From Osmia lignaria lignaria (lineage: Eukaryota > Arthropoda > Insecta > Hymenoptera > Megachilidae), in assembly GCF_051020975.1 (NCBI RefSeq), contig NC_135032.1, positions 9,610,001 to 9,674,000 of the forward strand: a DNA stretch of 64,000 nt, given 5' to 3'. Shown here in pieces: positions 24,641 through 38,300 of the stretch. The first letter of the stretch is position 1; every line of letters starts with the position of its first letter. A program made the translations under genes and the position numbers. Under the pieces are notes generated by a model that saw only the letters and a program-made list of their open reading frames with translations, was not told where the DNA came from and made no database searches.

Positions 24641-24745
24641 TCGACCTGTACGGACAAAGTAAACGTGTATAATTAAAAGAATATTGTATATTTACTTACC
24701 TCCTGTCACTTAACTCGCGCCCCTCACGCTTAGAGGTGTTACGAA
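24641..24745. other. Insert interrupting the Gypsy protease region
   Basis: About 100 bp without a frame separate the two protease parts; the reading picks up again with TLYSVLIPFNE near 24760. The sequence (AATATTGTATATTTACTTAC, then ACTTAACTCGCGCCCCTCAC) is LTR-like in flavour, but no clear target duplication is seen, so the origin is unresolved. Confidence 0.35.
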
Positions 24746-26621
24746 CGATACCACCGACACCTTGTATTCGGTTCTCATTCCCTTTAATGAGAAATGTAAT
24801 AGATTCCAAGTAGTAGATGATAATTCGCCTATAACTCAAGACGGCATACTAGGAGCAGACTTTTTGTTTGATCATAACTTCTCTCTTTCGTGTAACGAAT
24901 TCAAGGTCGGAAACATCACCAAACGATGTAAAAATTCGAGCCATAATTGCAGTAACAAAACGGTACTCGTCAATTTTATATCAGGGACCGGGGCAATCAA
25001 AAAAGTCGATACGAACGGACAACTAATTCTTTCTGATTTCCTAAAAACTCAAATCGAATCCACCGAGGAATTCGATGAGCGAATGGTTTTCCATATTAAT
25101 AACGATAGTAAAACGGACGAAATAATTTATAAACTCGGAAAGATTAATACTAACGCCGACGCACTTTCCAGAAGTAGAATTAGAGTCGCACAACGAGACG
25201 CTGCAGGAGACGAACTAGACAAGTACTTAGCATACTACTCTAACAATCCTCAAAGTACAACGGAAGACGATGATTTTATCAAAAACCTAGTAGGAACACC
25301 GGACCCTGCCGTCTCAATGGCACCTACAACCCGTTCCCAGGTTACCATCCGCCACGGCTACCGTAAAGATGCCCCCACCATCATTTACACAGAGACACCT
25401 CTAGAGGTAGTCGAAAAAGATAAAACCTACCTATCCCCTCACGAAACCGATAGGTTCAAACTTCAAACCTTTACACAGGCATTAAACAGCGGAGATAAGA
25501 TTAACGTAATTCAGGACAGAAATCACGACACTCAAGTCGCCACTCTTCTATCTAAACTGAATCGCGACTTGGAAATTTACTTTTCCCGACCAGCCCCTAT
25601 CGACACTAAGGAAGTAATTAGGCTAGCACACGACTCATTATTCGGCGGGCACTATGCCTACGACAAAACATTGCAAAAAATCCGCAGGCAGTTCGAATGG
25701 CCAAATATTACTCGCGACGTGAAAAAGTATATAGAGCAATGCGAAATCTGTCAAAGGAATAAAGACACGAAGCGACAGACTTATATACCACAGGCGACTG
25801 ACATTCCCGCGAAACAGAACGATAAAATCTCGTTAGATATTGTAGGACCGCTAGACGAGACCCCACGGAAAAACAAATACATACTGGTAATTCAGGATTA
25901 CTTAACGCGGTACATCATGTGCGAACCTCTAACGGATAAGTCCACTGCGGCCATTATACAAGCCGTTTGGGCTTCGTGGCTACGAATATTCGGGAAACCT
26001 AAACAAATACTCACCGACAACGCAAAGGAATTTACGTCGCAAGAATTCACAGAATTTTGCAATCTCATGAGGTCGGAACATACCCTTATGTCTGTCTACC
26101 ACCCTCAATCAAACGGCAAGAACGAGAGATCACACGTAATTTTAAAAGAATATATTAGATGCTATCAGACCGCCGAAAACCCGTGGGACCTTTTCTTACC
26201 GAAAGCCATGCTTAATTATAACTGCACGATCAATCGTAACACGGGATATACACCATTCGAATTGCAATTAGGTTACGAACCTAACAGCATCCTCGATGAA
26301 CAGGACGAATAGCTAACCCTCCAGCAAATCGACAACCTTAAGCTACAGCACGAAAACAAAATAATCGAGACAATTAATAATCTCCAAACGCAACAACCTT
26401 CCACATCCTACGATCACCTTGAACCCATCCATAGAGGTAACCTCGTCCTTATACGACATTATAATGCTAAACCACTAGAAGAAAAATGGCGAGGTCCTTT
26501 CGAGGTCATCGAGACGATAGACAATCATTCCGTCAGAATAAATGAATATGGAAAACCAACCACTCACCATAGAACAAACGTCAAAATTTTTAAACAATCA
26601 ATTTCAGATCATGGAACATAG
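24746..26621 (+). pseudogene. Ty3/Gypsy-type pol remnant: RT deleted, integrase retained
   Basis: The reading starts with the end of protease (GILGADFL, residues 28-35 of the 516-codon frame). It jumps near 25130 straight to the tail of RNase H (NTNADALSRS), so the reverse transcriptase and most of RNase H are gone without breaking the frame. Integrase follows: the HHCC zinc-binding part (HDSLFGGHY ... CEICQRNK), core aspartates in SLDIVGPL and ILTDNAKEF, and the Glu in QSNGKNERSH. TAG at 26310-26312 interrupts; the same frame then continues through the GPFEV-type C-terminal domain to a stop near 26621. The canonical Gly of TDxGxEF is Ala here. The copy is incapable of reverse transcription. 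Confidence 0.88.
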
Positions 26622-26960
26622 CGGGAAATTCATGATTGTCCCACTTTTGCTGATGATTATGGCTACGAATTTGGTAATCGCAAACGAACTCAACGACGAA
26701 AAATATCATCTCTCCACTCTGAACGATCAGGAAACGATCTCCCTCGAACATTTAGATGTAGTCCGGATATTTCACGAACAATGGAAAATAGTTGTCGGGT
26801 ACGACTTCGCTCATATCGATGGCGACCTCAAGTATATAGAAGATCTTTACCAACGCGTGTTGACTGGTTTATGTATTAAAGAAATGATGGGCATCCGATT
26901 CACTTGTTCTTCGCGCGACCGACTTGTTAAGGGGGTAGACACGGGTAATGCAGCGAGGTG
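26542..26960 (+). pseudogene. env-like third reading frame of the Gypsy element, interrupted
   Basis: An ATG-started frame overlaps the end of pol by about 80 bp in another phase, the place where env lies in insect errantivirus-like elements. A hydrophobic stretch at about residues 30-48 looks like a signal peptide. After about 129 codons it is broken by a piggyBac-type insertion at the TTAA 26927-26930. Beyond the insertion the reading can be followed in phase for only about a dozen codons before a stop near 27980. I cannot confirm homology to any envelope family by eye; the call rests on position and the signal-like segment. Confidence 0.5.
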
Positions 26961-27922
26961 ACATTACCGGCAAAAATGGGCATAAAAATGGGTCCGGGAT
27001 TTTTCGCTTTTCGTCCTTATATGAGAATATTTGAGGCTGGGTGAGGGCTCATTCGAAAGAGGAAGGTTCAATGCAGCGCGCTCTGGTCATGATTGAACGT
27101 AATTTTGTTAATATCTAATAATATGAGTGTCCAAAGTAGAGGAAAAATCGAGAAAATACGCCCGTTGAATCCAAGTACATTTTAGGTAACTATAGGAGTT
27201 TTGTGACTAAAACGATTTGTTGAGCCTCCTTCATTGAACCTTCCTCTTTCGAATGAGCCCTTATTCAGCTCAAGATCTTCTCATATAAGCATTTTTTGAG
27301 TGCATCGTTGCATTCACGGAAAAAATGAAATCACAGAAAAATAGACATTATCATACCATTGAACTTTTACATAAACAGCTTTTCCTATCTCTTATCAAAT
27401 TGAAGATATAACCCGTCAGAAATTGCATGACGTATCCTGTATATTTTTATTAATTAAAAAACATTTATTTAAAGAGTTAATAACTTTTTCTAACAAATTT
27501 CTCAGATTGCACGTTCCTTCGGTTCTTCAGAGTAGGCATATATTTTTCAGCAGCGAGGGGTGCTACGGTGCGCTATATAAAATCCACGCGTTCAGTCAGT
27601 CAGAATTTATCGGAGCGGGACAATTCTATCATTTAGATTGAAAGAAGGATAGCATGATCACCCTACATCTCACTCTAACCATCTCACTCTCGTTCTTCAG
27701 GCGGATCATCGCGAAGTCTCTGGCGAGAGGAGTGTTTGAATGTGTTTGTAAAAATACTTGAGGCGCTGTTGCCCTCCTAGATCGTGTTGCGCGCACGCTA
27801 GCTGAGAATTAAACCTTTCAAGTTCATACTAGACCACGCAAGTGGCTCCACCAGGCCCAACGAAAAAACTGCTGTAATACCGACGTCCCGAATCGGAGAG
27901 GTCACGTGACGTGTCTACCCCC
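26931..27922. mobile_element. piggyBac-type non-autonomous element, GGGGGTAGACACG family
   Basis: A 992-bp element flanked by TTAA (26927-26930 and 27923-27926), with inverted ends GGGGGTAGACACG / CGTGTCTACCCCC. A sub-terminal inverted pair is present (CATTCGAAAGAGGAAGGTTC near 27050 and its inverse near 27240). No transposase. It inserted into the env-like frame of the Gypsy element. A second copy, swollen by nested insertions, is at 41560-44933. Confidence 0.88.
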
Positions 27923-27979
27923 TTAAAGACATGAATTTCAGATGTCTTAACGACGTTCGGGACAAAATATCGTAAAGAT

Positions 27980-29247
27980 ATCTAGGTAAGGTCGTAAGAC
28001 GTTCAGACCTAAAATGGTCGTAAAATGGATGTCTTTAAGACATCGTGTGCTATTTGGGTAATATAGCTATCGTAGCATCCGTGTGACATTTAGGTGTATG
28101 CGAAAAGTGACGTAGAATAGCATGCCGTTAGTTGGATGCAATAACTGAGGTGGCGCTGAAATCAGTTTCTGTTCGGTCTAATTTTCGATGATACGTTGAC
28201 TGTTTTATCGACGCGCAATTCGAAGTTCGGCCTCGACGCTCGCAAATAATTAAGAAACGAAGCAGTGAACACTATTTTGTTATTCGTGATTTTCGTCTTA
28301 TTTTGACATCCAGAACCATCTCCTAAAATTTGTTTCACCTGTTGTCAAATAGCCTGTATATGTCTACACATTGTACGTGATTTCGCGGCGTGGAACCACG
28401 CTGATTCGAAGAATGAAATTTGTTATGCGCATTCTGAATCGTGTCTCCAAAAGATAGACTATCTTACACACATCAAAGACCGTTTCTGCGTTTGATAAGG
28501 GGCATTTCAGGATGTACTATATACAATATCGAAATCACATGCGGTCAGTAAATAAAAGAAGAGGAAAATGTTATAAAAATTTCTGTTTGAAACGTAACAT
28601 ATTTCTACAGTATATTAAATGATGCAAGACTATTAAAAGAAACGTTCCAATAAAATGCAAAAACTGGTTATTTAAAGTGGCTGGTTTCTGGCTAGTTATT
28701 GGGCATTACACGGTTTCTGTTTCCATCAGGGTCACTTTATCGCAAATTGGCATCCTCAAAATATAAGTAAAAGAGAATATCCAGTAAAATAACATTTAAA
28801 AAGGACACACATGCAGCGATTGAATAATATTTTTTTTTGTTCTTTTTTTCAAAATTTCAACAAATCCTTCCTCGAAGAAATTCTCTTTAATATTCTTAAA
28901 ACAAAATAAGATCGTTAAACGATTATTTGTCGCATGCATGATTAAATAAATAAGCACCGAAGTCGATATTAGTTCAGATCCATCAATTCCTTTCGTTCTA
29001 TGTGCCACGGACAACGACTCTGTACTCGGAAATTCTCGTGGGTGAGTTATAAAGTCGTCTGTAGGCTTTTCCTCGTCTCAGTCGACGAACGCCAACGTCC
29101 CGCGAACTATTTATTTCTTCGAGATTGGCTCAGCATTCATTTCGAGAAGCGTAAACGTGAGAAAAAATTCGAACCGGTAAATCGCTTTCGCATGGTACGA
29201 AATTAATTACAAAATACGATAAAAAGTTAAAAAAATAGTAATCCGAA
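27980..29247. other. Thrombospondin upstream region with half a foldback repeat
   Basis: About 28260-28365 matches one arm of the 54349-55368 foldback (GATTTTCGTCTTATTTTGA, CACCTGTTGTC, CCTGTATAT). The rest, up to the thrombospondin start, should include its promoter and 5' UTR. No transcription start can be named. Confidence 0.4.
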
Positions 29248-29323
29248 ATGCGCGTTTTCATGACGTTCATTGTCGTGATCCTCTTTGTGGTTTGTGTCGG
29301 TTGCAGCGTCACACCTGATACAG
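29248..29323 (+). CDS. Tsp: Tsp exon 1: signal peptide
   Basis: ATG at 29248, then MRVFMTFIVVILFVVCVGCS, a textbook hydrophobic signal with a cleavage site near VGCS. Ends in phase 1 at a GTAGG donor. The partner exon starts 3.2 kb downstream. Confidence 0.9.
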
Positions 29324-32300
29324 GTAGGTTACAGAAGATACTTAATAATACTATGTCAATACATTATTAATTTTTGTTTAAAAACAATGGAATAATTATA
29401 TTGACAAATTTGGTAAAAATTGAACTGAAATTTAAGAACTCGAAAATTTCATGTGGTTTGGAAATTTTATTAAAAATGGTTCTTTAATTTGATATGTTAA
29501 TAAATCGAAAGATTTAACAATTTTGAGTTTGGATATTTTTAATTTTAATCCATCCTTACGTTATGTTGTAAATTTATCACATAAAGTAATATACTATGAA
29601 ATTCTTGTGCTTCTGTGTTTTGTAATCATAAATTTTGTTTCATATAACGTGAACAATTTTCAATATAACCTATTTTTATATGAAATAAATATTTAAAATA
29701 AAAAGATGTATTTAATTGTTTAAACCTTTATTTCTTTTCAAAATTAGAAAAGAATCATGAAATGAAGAGTTAATTTTTATCTCACAATTGTATTGGTTCT
29801 GAACTTTTTAATTTAAGGTTTCAAATATACTCACGTTTTAAAATCATCAATCCCAAGATTTAAAAAAAACAACATTCAACTTTTTTATTTTCATACGTAA
29901 ACGAATCAGTTTTGTTGAATAGCTGTTGAATTATTAAAATCTACATTCAATTTTGAAATTTGAAGATTTAAATTACAATTACTTCAGTTGTTAAATCTGA
30001 AGAACTTTCTGTGATAAAAGTATTCTCTTTCCACAGAAAAAGCAACGAATTTATTGAAAAATTTATTCTCATAGCACCTATCGTTAATTATATAATTATT
30101 ATACTACAATCTCAAGTCCAATTTGAGAAAAAAAGAGTTATATAAAATTATAAGCCACATTTTTCTTTATTACCGTTTATTTCCTACCAATAATACATTT
30201 TTATGATTAAAAATTTTAAAAATGATTAAAAAAATAACGCGATATTCACCAATTTTTTAAATATAATTACTTTGAAAGATAACTTGTAGAAGCTATGTTG
30301 TAATATTATAACTTTAAACACTAATTAGTTCCTTTTTTTAACTGTTTATTTATTTTGTAACAAATATTGTTAACGATTGAGGTAAACTATAGGTATAGTG
30401 GTATTGTACCTGCAGCACGTTCCCATAACGTGTTTATGGTATGGCAAACCAGTCCCCATACAAGTTGACAAGAAATCCGGTAATGGCATGCTTGGAACGA
30501 CAAATCCTTTCTGCGGTCGTTTAACTTGAAACAACTATTTTCATGATTGCCAATTGTGGAAGTAAACATATAAATTTAGTAGTTTTAGTTTTTCCAGCAC
30601 AAAGTATGTAATACTTTAGTACTTTAGTTGTTTAATAATTTAGTAATGTATTAGTTTATCACTTTTGTACTTTGGCACTTCAGCAGTTTGTTAAATCAAT
30701 AATTTAATACTTTAGCATTTTAGTACCTTAATTACTTTATTACTATTATTATGTACTGTTATTTATTTAATTGAAAGCTGATGCTCCTGTACAAAAGAAA
30801 TAGAGAAGTTTAATAAATTTTTCGATAAATTGCGTACACACTGCAGAAAAATAACGATTAAATATGGTAGTGTAGATAAATCATTTTATAGGAGAATATC
30901 AAGAAAATTAAAAGATTCATTTTCCAACATAGTAATAGTATTAATATAATTATGTTTCTATAGAATGTTGCATGTTGTATGCCCCTCAGACTGAAAACGG
31001 GCAATAAACGAAAACTGCGCTTTAATCAGGAGAAAATCCCCTACATTTCCATAAAGTTTCATAATTTTTTGAATTTCTGGGTTCGGGATCGTTCCTTGTT
31101 AGTAATAATGGTGATACCATATTAATGACTTCCTGTTGTTTTGCCACATTTAAAACAATTTACCTTGTATCTTGCAAAGTATATAGGAGATATTAAGAAA
31201 AGTATTATAAATATTATAATAAACGTTATGATGACTTTTTTTCTTATTGGTTCTTTTTAAAGAATCTGTTACAAAAATTGAAACATTAAAGGGTATAAAA
31301 GGATAAGATGGTTAAAAGTGCCCTTGAGCCGATTTTATTGAGCTATACATCATTTTATAGCTTATAAAAAAAACTGTTGTACACCAAGTTTCAACCCTGT
31401 ATCTCAACCGAGAGTGTAGTTACAGGGTAAGAAAGAAAAAGTAGTTTTTACCCTATTTTCCCTATTTAATGATATTCAAAAAATCTGGAAAAAATTGAGG
31501 ACACCAGTCATGTTAATATGTAACTACTGTAAAAGTAAAAATCTAGTGTCTCGAAAGCTTCTATCCGAAATCTGAATTTTCCCACTTTTTTTGTGTTTTT
31601 GATTTTCATGCCTAGGATTTGCATGATACATATCTAAAATATTCTAGAATTTTTTCAGATTTTTTGAATATCATTAAATAGGGAAAATAGGGCAAAAACC
31701 AGTTTTTCTTTCTTACCCAGTAACTACCCTCTTGGTTGAGATACAGGGTTGAAACTTGGTGTAGGTACAACAGTTTTTTTTATAAGCTATAAAATGATGT
31801 ATAGCTCAATAAAATCGACTCAAGGCCACTTTTGACCATCTTATCCTGCTATACCCTTTAAAATAACAATGAGCGCTGGATTAATGCGCATGCGTACATA
31901 CATTGAAGGTTGGCAACATATAGCCACACACATTTTTCCAAAAACTATAGAAGATATTCGAATTCTGATATTAGATTCGGAATTTACCGTAGCAAATACA
32001 CAAAATCGGGTCAAAAGCTCGAAATTGATTTTTTATCCGACATTTTTTTAAGTATAGAAATGACCGGTTTTCTCAAAAACGGTAAGGGATATCTCAAATC
32101 TGATTCGGTATATTGGTTTGTCATTAAAGTCTACGTTTTTTATATGTTGGGCATGAGTCGATCAGATCATTTCCGGTAAAAGTGCAGCTTCCGGTTTCAA
32201 AACCGGAAGTGCTACGGTCTCAAAAGTTCCTATCAGAGTCTCTGGCTTATCTTGATTTCACATCAGTTGTTCGTTTGTCTTTATCTATTGTGGTTCTCGA

Positions 32301-35300
32301 AATTTCGCAACTATAGACAGACGACAACGGAAATATATAGGTTGGCTATTTTTGGATATTGTCAACTAATTATGCATTGATAAAACATAATTTGAAAAAT
32401 ATGTTGTACAAAATACAGTTTTAGAACGGTAAAGCTTATCAATTTTTATACACGTAAAAGATTTTCTTTTTTAATTTTGGGAGAGTCGAAACATTCGAAG
32501 CTTTACTGTAAAATATGTACTTAACTTCTTCAATTAATTCCTTACAGAGTTAACATCAAGTCTTCGAGAAACATGGGACAACGACTTCGTGATTGCTATT
32601 TCGAACATCAAATCAAAGAAAAAACCATCAGAAGCAGCGGTGGAGACCCTTTTTGCTGTAAAATATGGAAAATTCAGAACGAAAATAGTGTTGATGCTCG
32701 ACAGACGATCGAAGCGAGGTAAGAAATTTCATTTAAATAGAACATAGTCGTCAATTTAGATACGAGGGTGGATCAAATATTACCGGGAATTATTTTTTTT
32801 AAATTTATTTTAACACCAAAGCAGAAATTGAATACATCTTATTTTTCTACATAATCTCCTGCCTTATTTACACATTTTTCCCAACGGATAGGCAACTTTT
32901 TGATTCCGTCATCGAAAAAAGGCGTTGGGCTTGTCGTAAGCTAGTTGCGCACAAACGCCTCCACGCCATCATCGTCGATGAATTGATGTCCTCCCAACTC
33001 CGCCTTTAATGGTCCAAACATGTGATAATCACACGGGCTTAAATCTGGACTATAAGGAGGGTGGTCCAATGCCGTTCAATGCATTTTCTTCCATTTTTGT
33101 GAAGTCAATGCATCTGTACAGGGTTTACCATTCATCTCGGAACCCGTGCGCGCGCGAACTCATGAATGTGGCAACAGCGCTAAAATTCGATAGATGCGCC
33201 CTCTGCAAACCATTGCTGAAAGTATAATGTCATATAGAGAAGCTGTGGGGAGCGATGTAAGAATCCTTAGAGTTAAGTTGGTAATCGACCGAACTCTGGT
33301 CCGAGATTCGATTCGGGATACGAGTATGCACGACGAGCAATGGAATTTCGAGTCGGCTCGACTCGGCTTGACAAAACTCGGGCGCGATCGGCAGAAAGAC
33401 AAACATACTTGTATCCCGAATCGAATCTTGGACCAGAGTATCGCCAATCATGCCAAATTGGCGCTATTGCCACATTCATGAGTTCACGCGTGCACGGGTT
33501 CCAAGATAAATGGTAGACCCTGTATGCGGTCGTACATTGTCGTGTGGAAGAAGAACTTCTCGTATGGGCATATCCCGTCTTTTCCGTCGAGATGCAAGTT
33601 TTGGCTCAGCAAGAAGTTGGCAAAAGTAGGCAGCATTGATCGTACGGCTTTCATGAAGAAAATTAATTAACAATACGCCTCGGAAGTCCCACAAAACAGT
33701 TGCAAGAACTTTCCCAGGCGACAGACGAGTTTTGGCTTTGACCGAAGCTGCCTCCCCACTTTTTCTCCACTCCATGCTCGCATGTTTTGACTTAGGCGTG
33801 TAATGGTGCACCCATGTTTCATCGCAGGTAACAATGTGACTTAAAAATTTTAGCTGATTTTTCACCCTCCCGAGTCAGAAACTTGTTGATTATGTGCTGC
33901 GGAACCGACGGGTGTACCTCCTGCTCAGTCATGATACTATTTACTAACAAAGCGGAAGTGCGAATGCAACCAACGCTTTTTCCTACTCCAGACACCTCCA
34001 TCCACAATGACTCAACATCATACGCAGCACACTTAATTCTACAAGACGCAATATGAAAATTCCTGGTTATATTTGATTCACCCACGTACTTTGCTGTATA
34101 AGACTGAACGCGCAACCCACAATGTGGAATAAGCCTCCTCGTAAAATCTTATTTTAATAGAAATAAATATTTGGACCAAAATGCAATGTGTAATCGAGCT
34201 AAAAATAAGATAATATTCTTATTACGTGGAATTATAAATGACAAAAATTAAGCAGTATTAGACACATAACCGTTAACCCAACCGTGAGTCGTTAATCGTT
34301 AACTCAACGTTAAATGTATAATTTTTAAACCAAAGGTTTCATGTACATATTAAAAGAACAATTTTTAAAGAAACAGTGTCAAATTTATAAAATGAATATA
34401 ATATGAAATGCAAAGTTAAATTAAAATTAGGCTCTCTTCATGGTCCGCTGTCCAAGGGTTAATACTTCTTATTAACAAAAGTGGAGGATCTGACCCACCT
34501 CCAGAAAGAAATAGTGCCTATCAGTACTTCCGGTCTCATAGTAACGTGTTGATATTATAACACTACTAATCTTCAGTAGCATTTTTCTTCTAACATTGTA
34601 AAGTAGAGGCAGACGGCGCGCCGCGGCGGGGCACTTGCCTCGGACCCGACGCTTAGGGTCCTATGCATCTTGGAAAAATTAGTCAAATCAAATCGAGTTT
34701 TTATTAACAAATAAATTTCACATTTATTATATAGTTATTGTAGTGTTATTAGCCAACTCGTATCTAAGATTGAAAATCTTGAGAAGAGGGCTATAGTATT
34801 TAGACTTTCTGTCATTTTGTGCAGACCAAACGGTAAGAGTTATCGAAAAAATTCTTGCGGCATTGTGTTTAGTGGGTGAAAATCTCAACGAAAGATTTTT
34901 TCTTTCAACTTCCGGTCTGACCGGAAATGGCTGAGAAAGGGTTGGCTCTAGAGCGAATCTCGTTAGATTATATTTTGCGGTTATCCATTTCTAAATAAAT
35001 TACGGCCTTTGTCACAGATTTAATAACTAGAAGTGTGTAAGGGGATTTTGAAGTGCTATTTTTAATTTTTCCATCATGAATACTTTTATACATTATCCAT
35101 TCAGTTTTTTAATTTTAATTATTTTTATTTCTTTTTGTCTTTATTGCACTTAAAAATGTGAAAATTTTAAAGTCCCATAACTTTTGAACCCGTTGCCAAT
35201 GACACCAAAAAATTGCACCATAAACTCCTCGTTTCATGCTCTTTCGAATAAACATAGTCTAGACGAGCAACTCTACCATCCACTTTTGACCATTCCCTTG

Positions 35301-38300
35301 TCAGTAAAAGTACTGACCTGCCGTTAAGCCTATCAGACGTGAAATCGTAGGCAAGGATAACAGTTCAATAGCTATACGGAAAATGAAGGACCTAAAGGAT
35401 TCTCGGATTTATAACTCAATCACACTCGGTTTTCGTCCAGAATGCAGGGAAAGACCTTGATTTTCCTCTCTGACTAAATGTGTTAAAATTGTACCGTTCA
35501 AAAGTTAATTGGTCATTATCAGAGGCGGATTAGGACTTTTGAAATTTTTATCAGGAATTTAGTAATGTTACGGACCCTCTTGTAGAATACGGGCTCCAAT
35601 CTTAATTAATTAAGCCCAAAATCCCTTCCGGCCCACCGGGGATTTTCCCGAACTCTCGATAGCCAAGCTCCCCCTAGGCCATTTCACCGTTATTTTAATT
35701 ATAAGCTTAATACTCGATGTTTTGTAATTAAAAGAAAGACATTTTTTAGTAATCCTCGAGAACATCGATGAAAATGGTCACCGAACTGCCGAGCACATTA
35801 ACCTGGATCTTTCAAATGTTCATTTACCAATGAAGGATATAATCTTCATAGTGCATCAAAGTCCACCCGATGCACGAATGGACATCTACATTGATTGCGT
35901 TTATCAAGGTGTTATACCATTACTGAGAACCTTCAACATGCTAGCAGATAATGAGGGAAATCTACTTGTAGAAGCGGTGAGTTTGAATAACTCTACTTTT
36001 CATATTGAGAAATATTTGACAGTATTTAAAACAATCAATTATTTCTATTATTTGATCAGTTAAATAATTAACCGTTCTGCTACTATAGACGACTATAGTC
36101 CACAGTGAAGTGATCACTGTGTTACAATTATTTGATTTTGCTTACAGTATCATAACAATTAATACGAACTTGATTTAGGTTACTCTTGTATAAAAAGATT
36201 AGTAACTAAAATATATATAATTTTCCAATTGTGCAAAGAAAGAAACATAATTCTCTAACAAGAAAAGTTTCTGGATATGTCTCCCGTTTAATAATATCTT
36301 ATCTTTCATATAAAGAAAAAATTATAAAATTTATTACATTAAAAATAACCTTTCCTGTTTTTCTTTTCAGTTTATTTTATTTTATTTGATTTGGTATATT
36401 TATTAGACTATAGTTCTATTATTATGCAATAATTTTATTGTGGTCAATTCGAGCTCTTTGTCAAGAAATTCCAGAATAATAATTTGAAACTGATCCAAAA
36501 CTACGGTCAAAAGTTATATAATCATAATTATTTTATTTAATTAGTTGACATACATTAATTTTTATGCAGTTATAATATGATAAAGAACTCGACAAAATAT
36601 TTCCTTTGGTAAGGCCCTTGGAAACAGCCTTTGAAATTGAGGCTGGAAAATATTAAATAATATACTTATCCACAAGGAATTTAAACATACGGTTATGATC
36701 AATCTTCTAGGACAATAATTAAATGTTAATCAGTTTTCATAAAATTTGACATACTTAAACCTTTTGAGCATATGAATTTTGATTCAAGAATAAAATGAGA
36801 AGTATTGTCCTTTATTCAAAAGAATTTCGTCCGTGTTTATTGTAGAATAAGGTAGAATCATCATATAAGCATTATTTCTTATTTTTCTTTAATCTTGACA
36901 GTTTCACGGTTGTTAGATAGGACTGGTGACGTTAATGTTCGTAGGATGATGCCTAGTATCCATGCCAAATATGGCTAGCCAGACCAAGGCTGACCGCTTT
37001 ATTATACACAGCTGTTAACTCATGTAACACGTTTAAGCATTGAATTGATTTCGAATTGCTTTGAATTCATCTTTATTGATTATTCACGGTTCACTTCACT
37101 GTTGTTGTCATTGAAATGTATGAAAAAAAAAGTAGTAAATCGAGATCACAAGAGTGATCTCACTCTGAAACTTTTTTTCTGAGATGAGTCAGGTCCCTCA
37201 GCTTTATTAACAATGTCAAATGTTTAATATCTTGCGTTTTAGAATTTAAGAATTTTGAAGTTTTTGAATTTTAAAACCTTAGAATCGTGAAGTGGAGATG
37301 ACACGTGGGATCATTCCGGGACAAGGGGGAAACTTCGATCGCACCTCCCAGCTAATCGATTGATTTTCAATAGACGTGTATCAATGTATTTGTAGATGTG
37401 ACAGTTTCGACAAATGACGAAACTGCGTAACCCATTATTTTCCGCAATTGCATTAGAGAGAGGTGGGTTTTACAGAACTCAGCCAATAAGACCCACATTC
37501 CAGCCACGTGCCTTCTCATAAATGCACAGCACATAGTAGTTATTACCCGTACCACAGACTGGTTGTTGGTCGTGTTCCACACCAGCTCATACGTATTTTT
37601 AGCCGTAGCATATTATTGGTAGAAGTGATCACATCTATTAATTTGACTCGTGTGAAATGAGGAAACTGACCACGACGTCGTCGTGATATGTATAGATATG
37701 TATTGCCTCGAGCGTCTTTTTTTGAGATACGGACAATTCGTCAATGGCTTTATTTAGCTAGTACAGGATCTACCATTTATCTCGGAAATCGTGCGCGCGC
37801 GAACTCATAAATGTGGCAACGGCGCTAAAATTCGATATATGCGCCCTCTGCAAACCATTGCTGAAAGTATAATGTCATGTAGAGAGCTGTGGGGAGCGAT
37901 GTAAGAATCCCTATAGTTAAGTTGGTAATCGACCGAACTCTGGTCCGAGATTCGATTCGGGATACGAGTATGCACAACGAGCAGTGGAACTTCGAGTCGG
38001 CTCGGCTCGGCTCGGCAGAGAGAAAAACATACTTGTATCCCGAATCGAATTTCGGACCAGAGTATCGCCGATTATGCCACATTTATGAGTTCACGCGGGC
38101 ACGGGTTCCGAGATAAATGGTAGATCCTGTATTCACGAATGATTCTTATCTAAAATGTGAATCAATTGTAAGAAGTTGATTGTTGCTTAGGTGTAGTGTA
38201 CCGGATTTTTAGGCTTCCAAATATCTCCCACAATCATGACTTACAACTACAGCTGTTCTGCTTCACCTTCTCAACATTAAATTTCATTAACTTTCATTAA

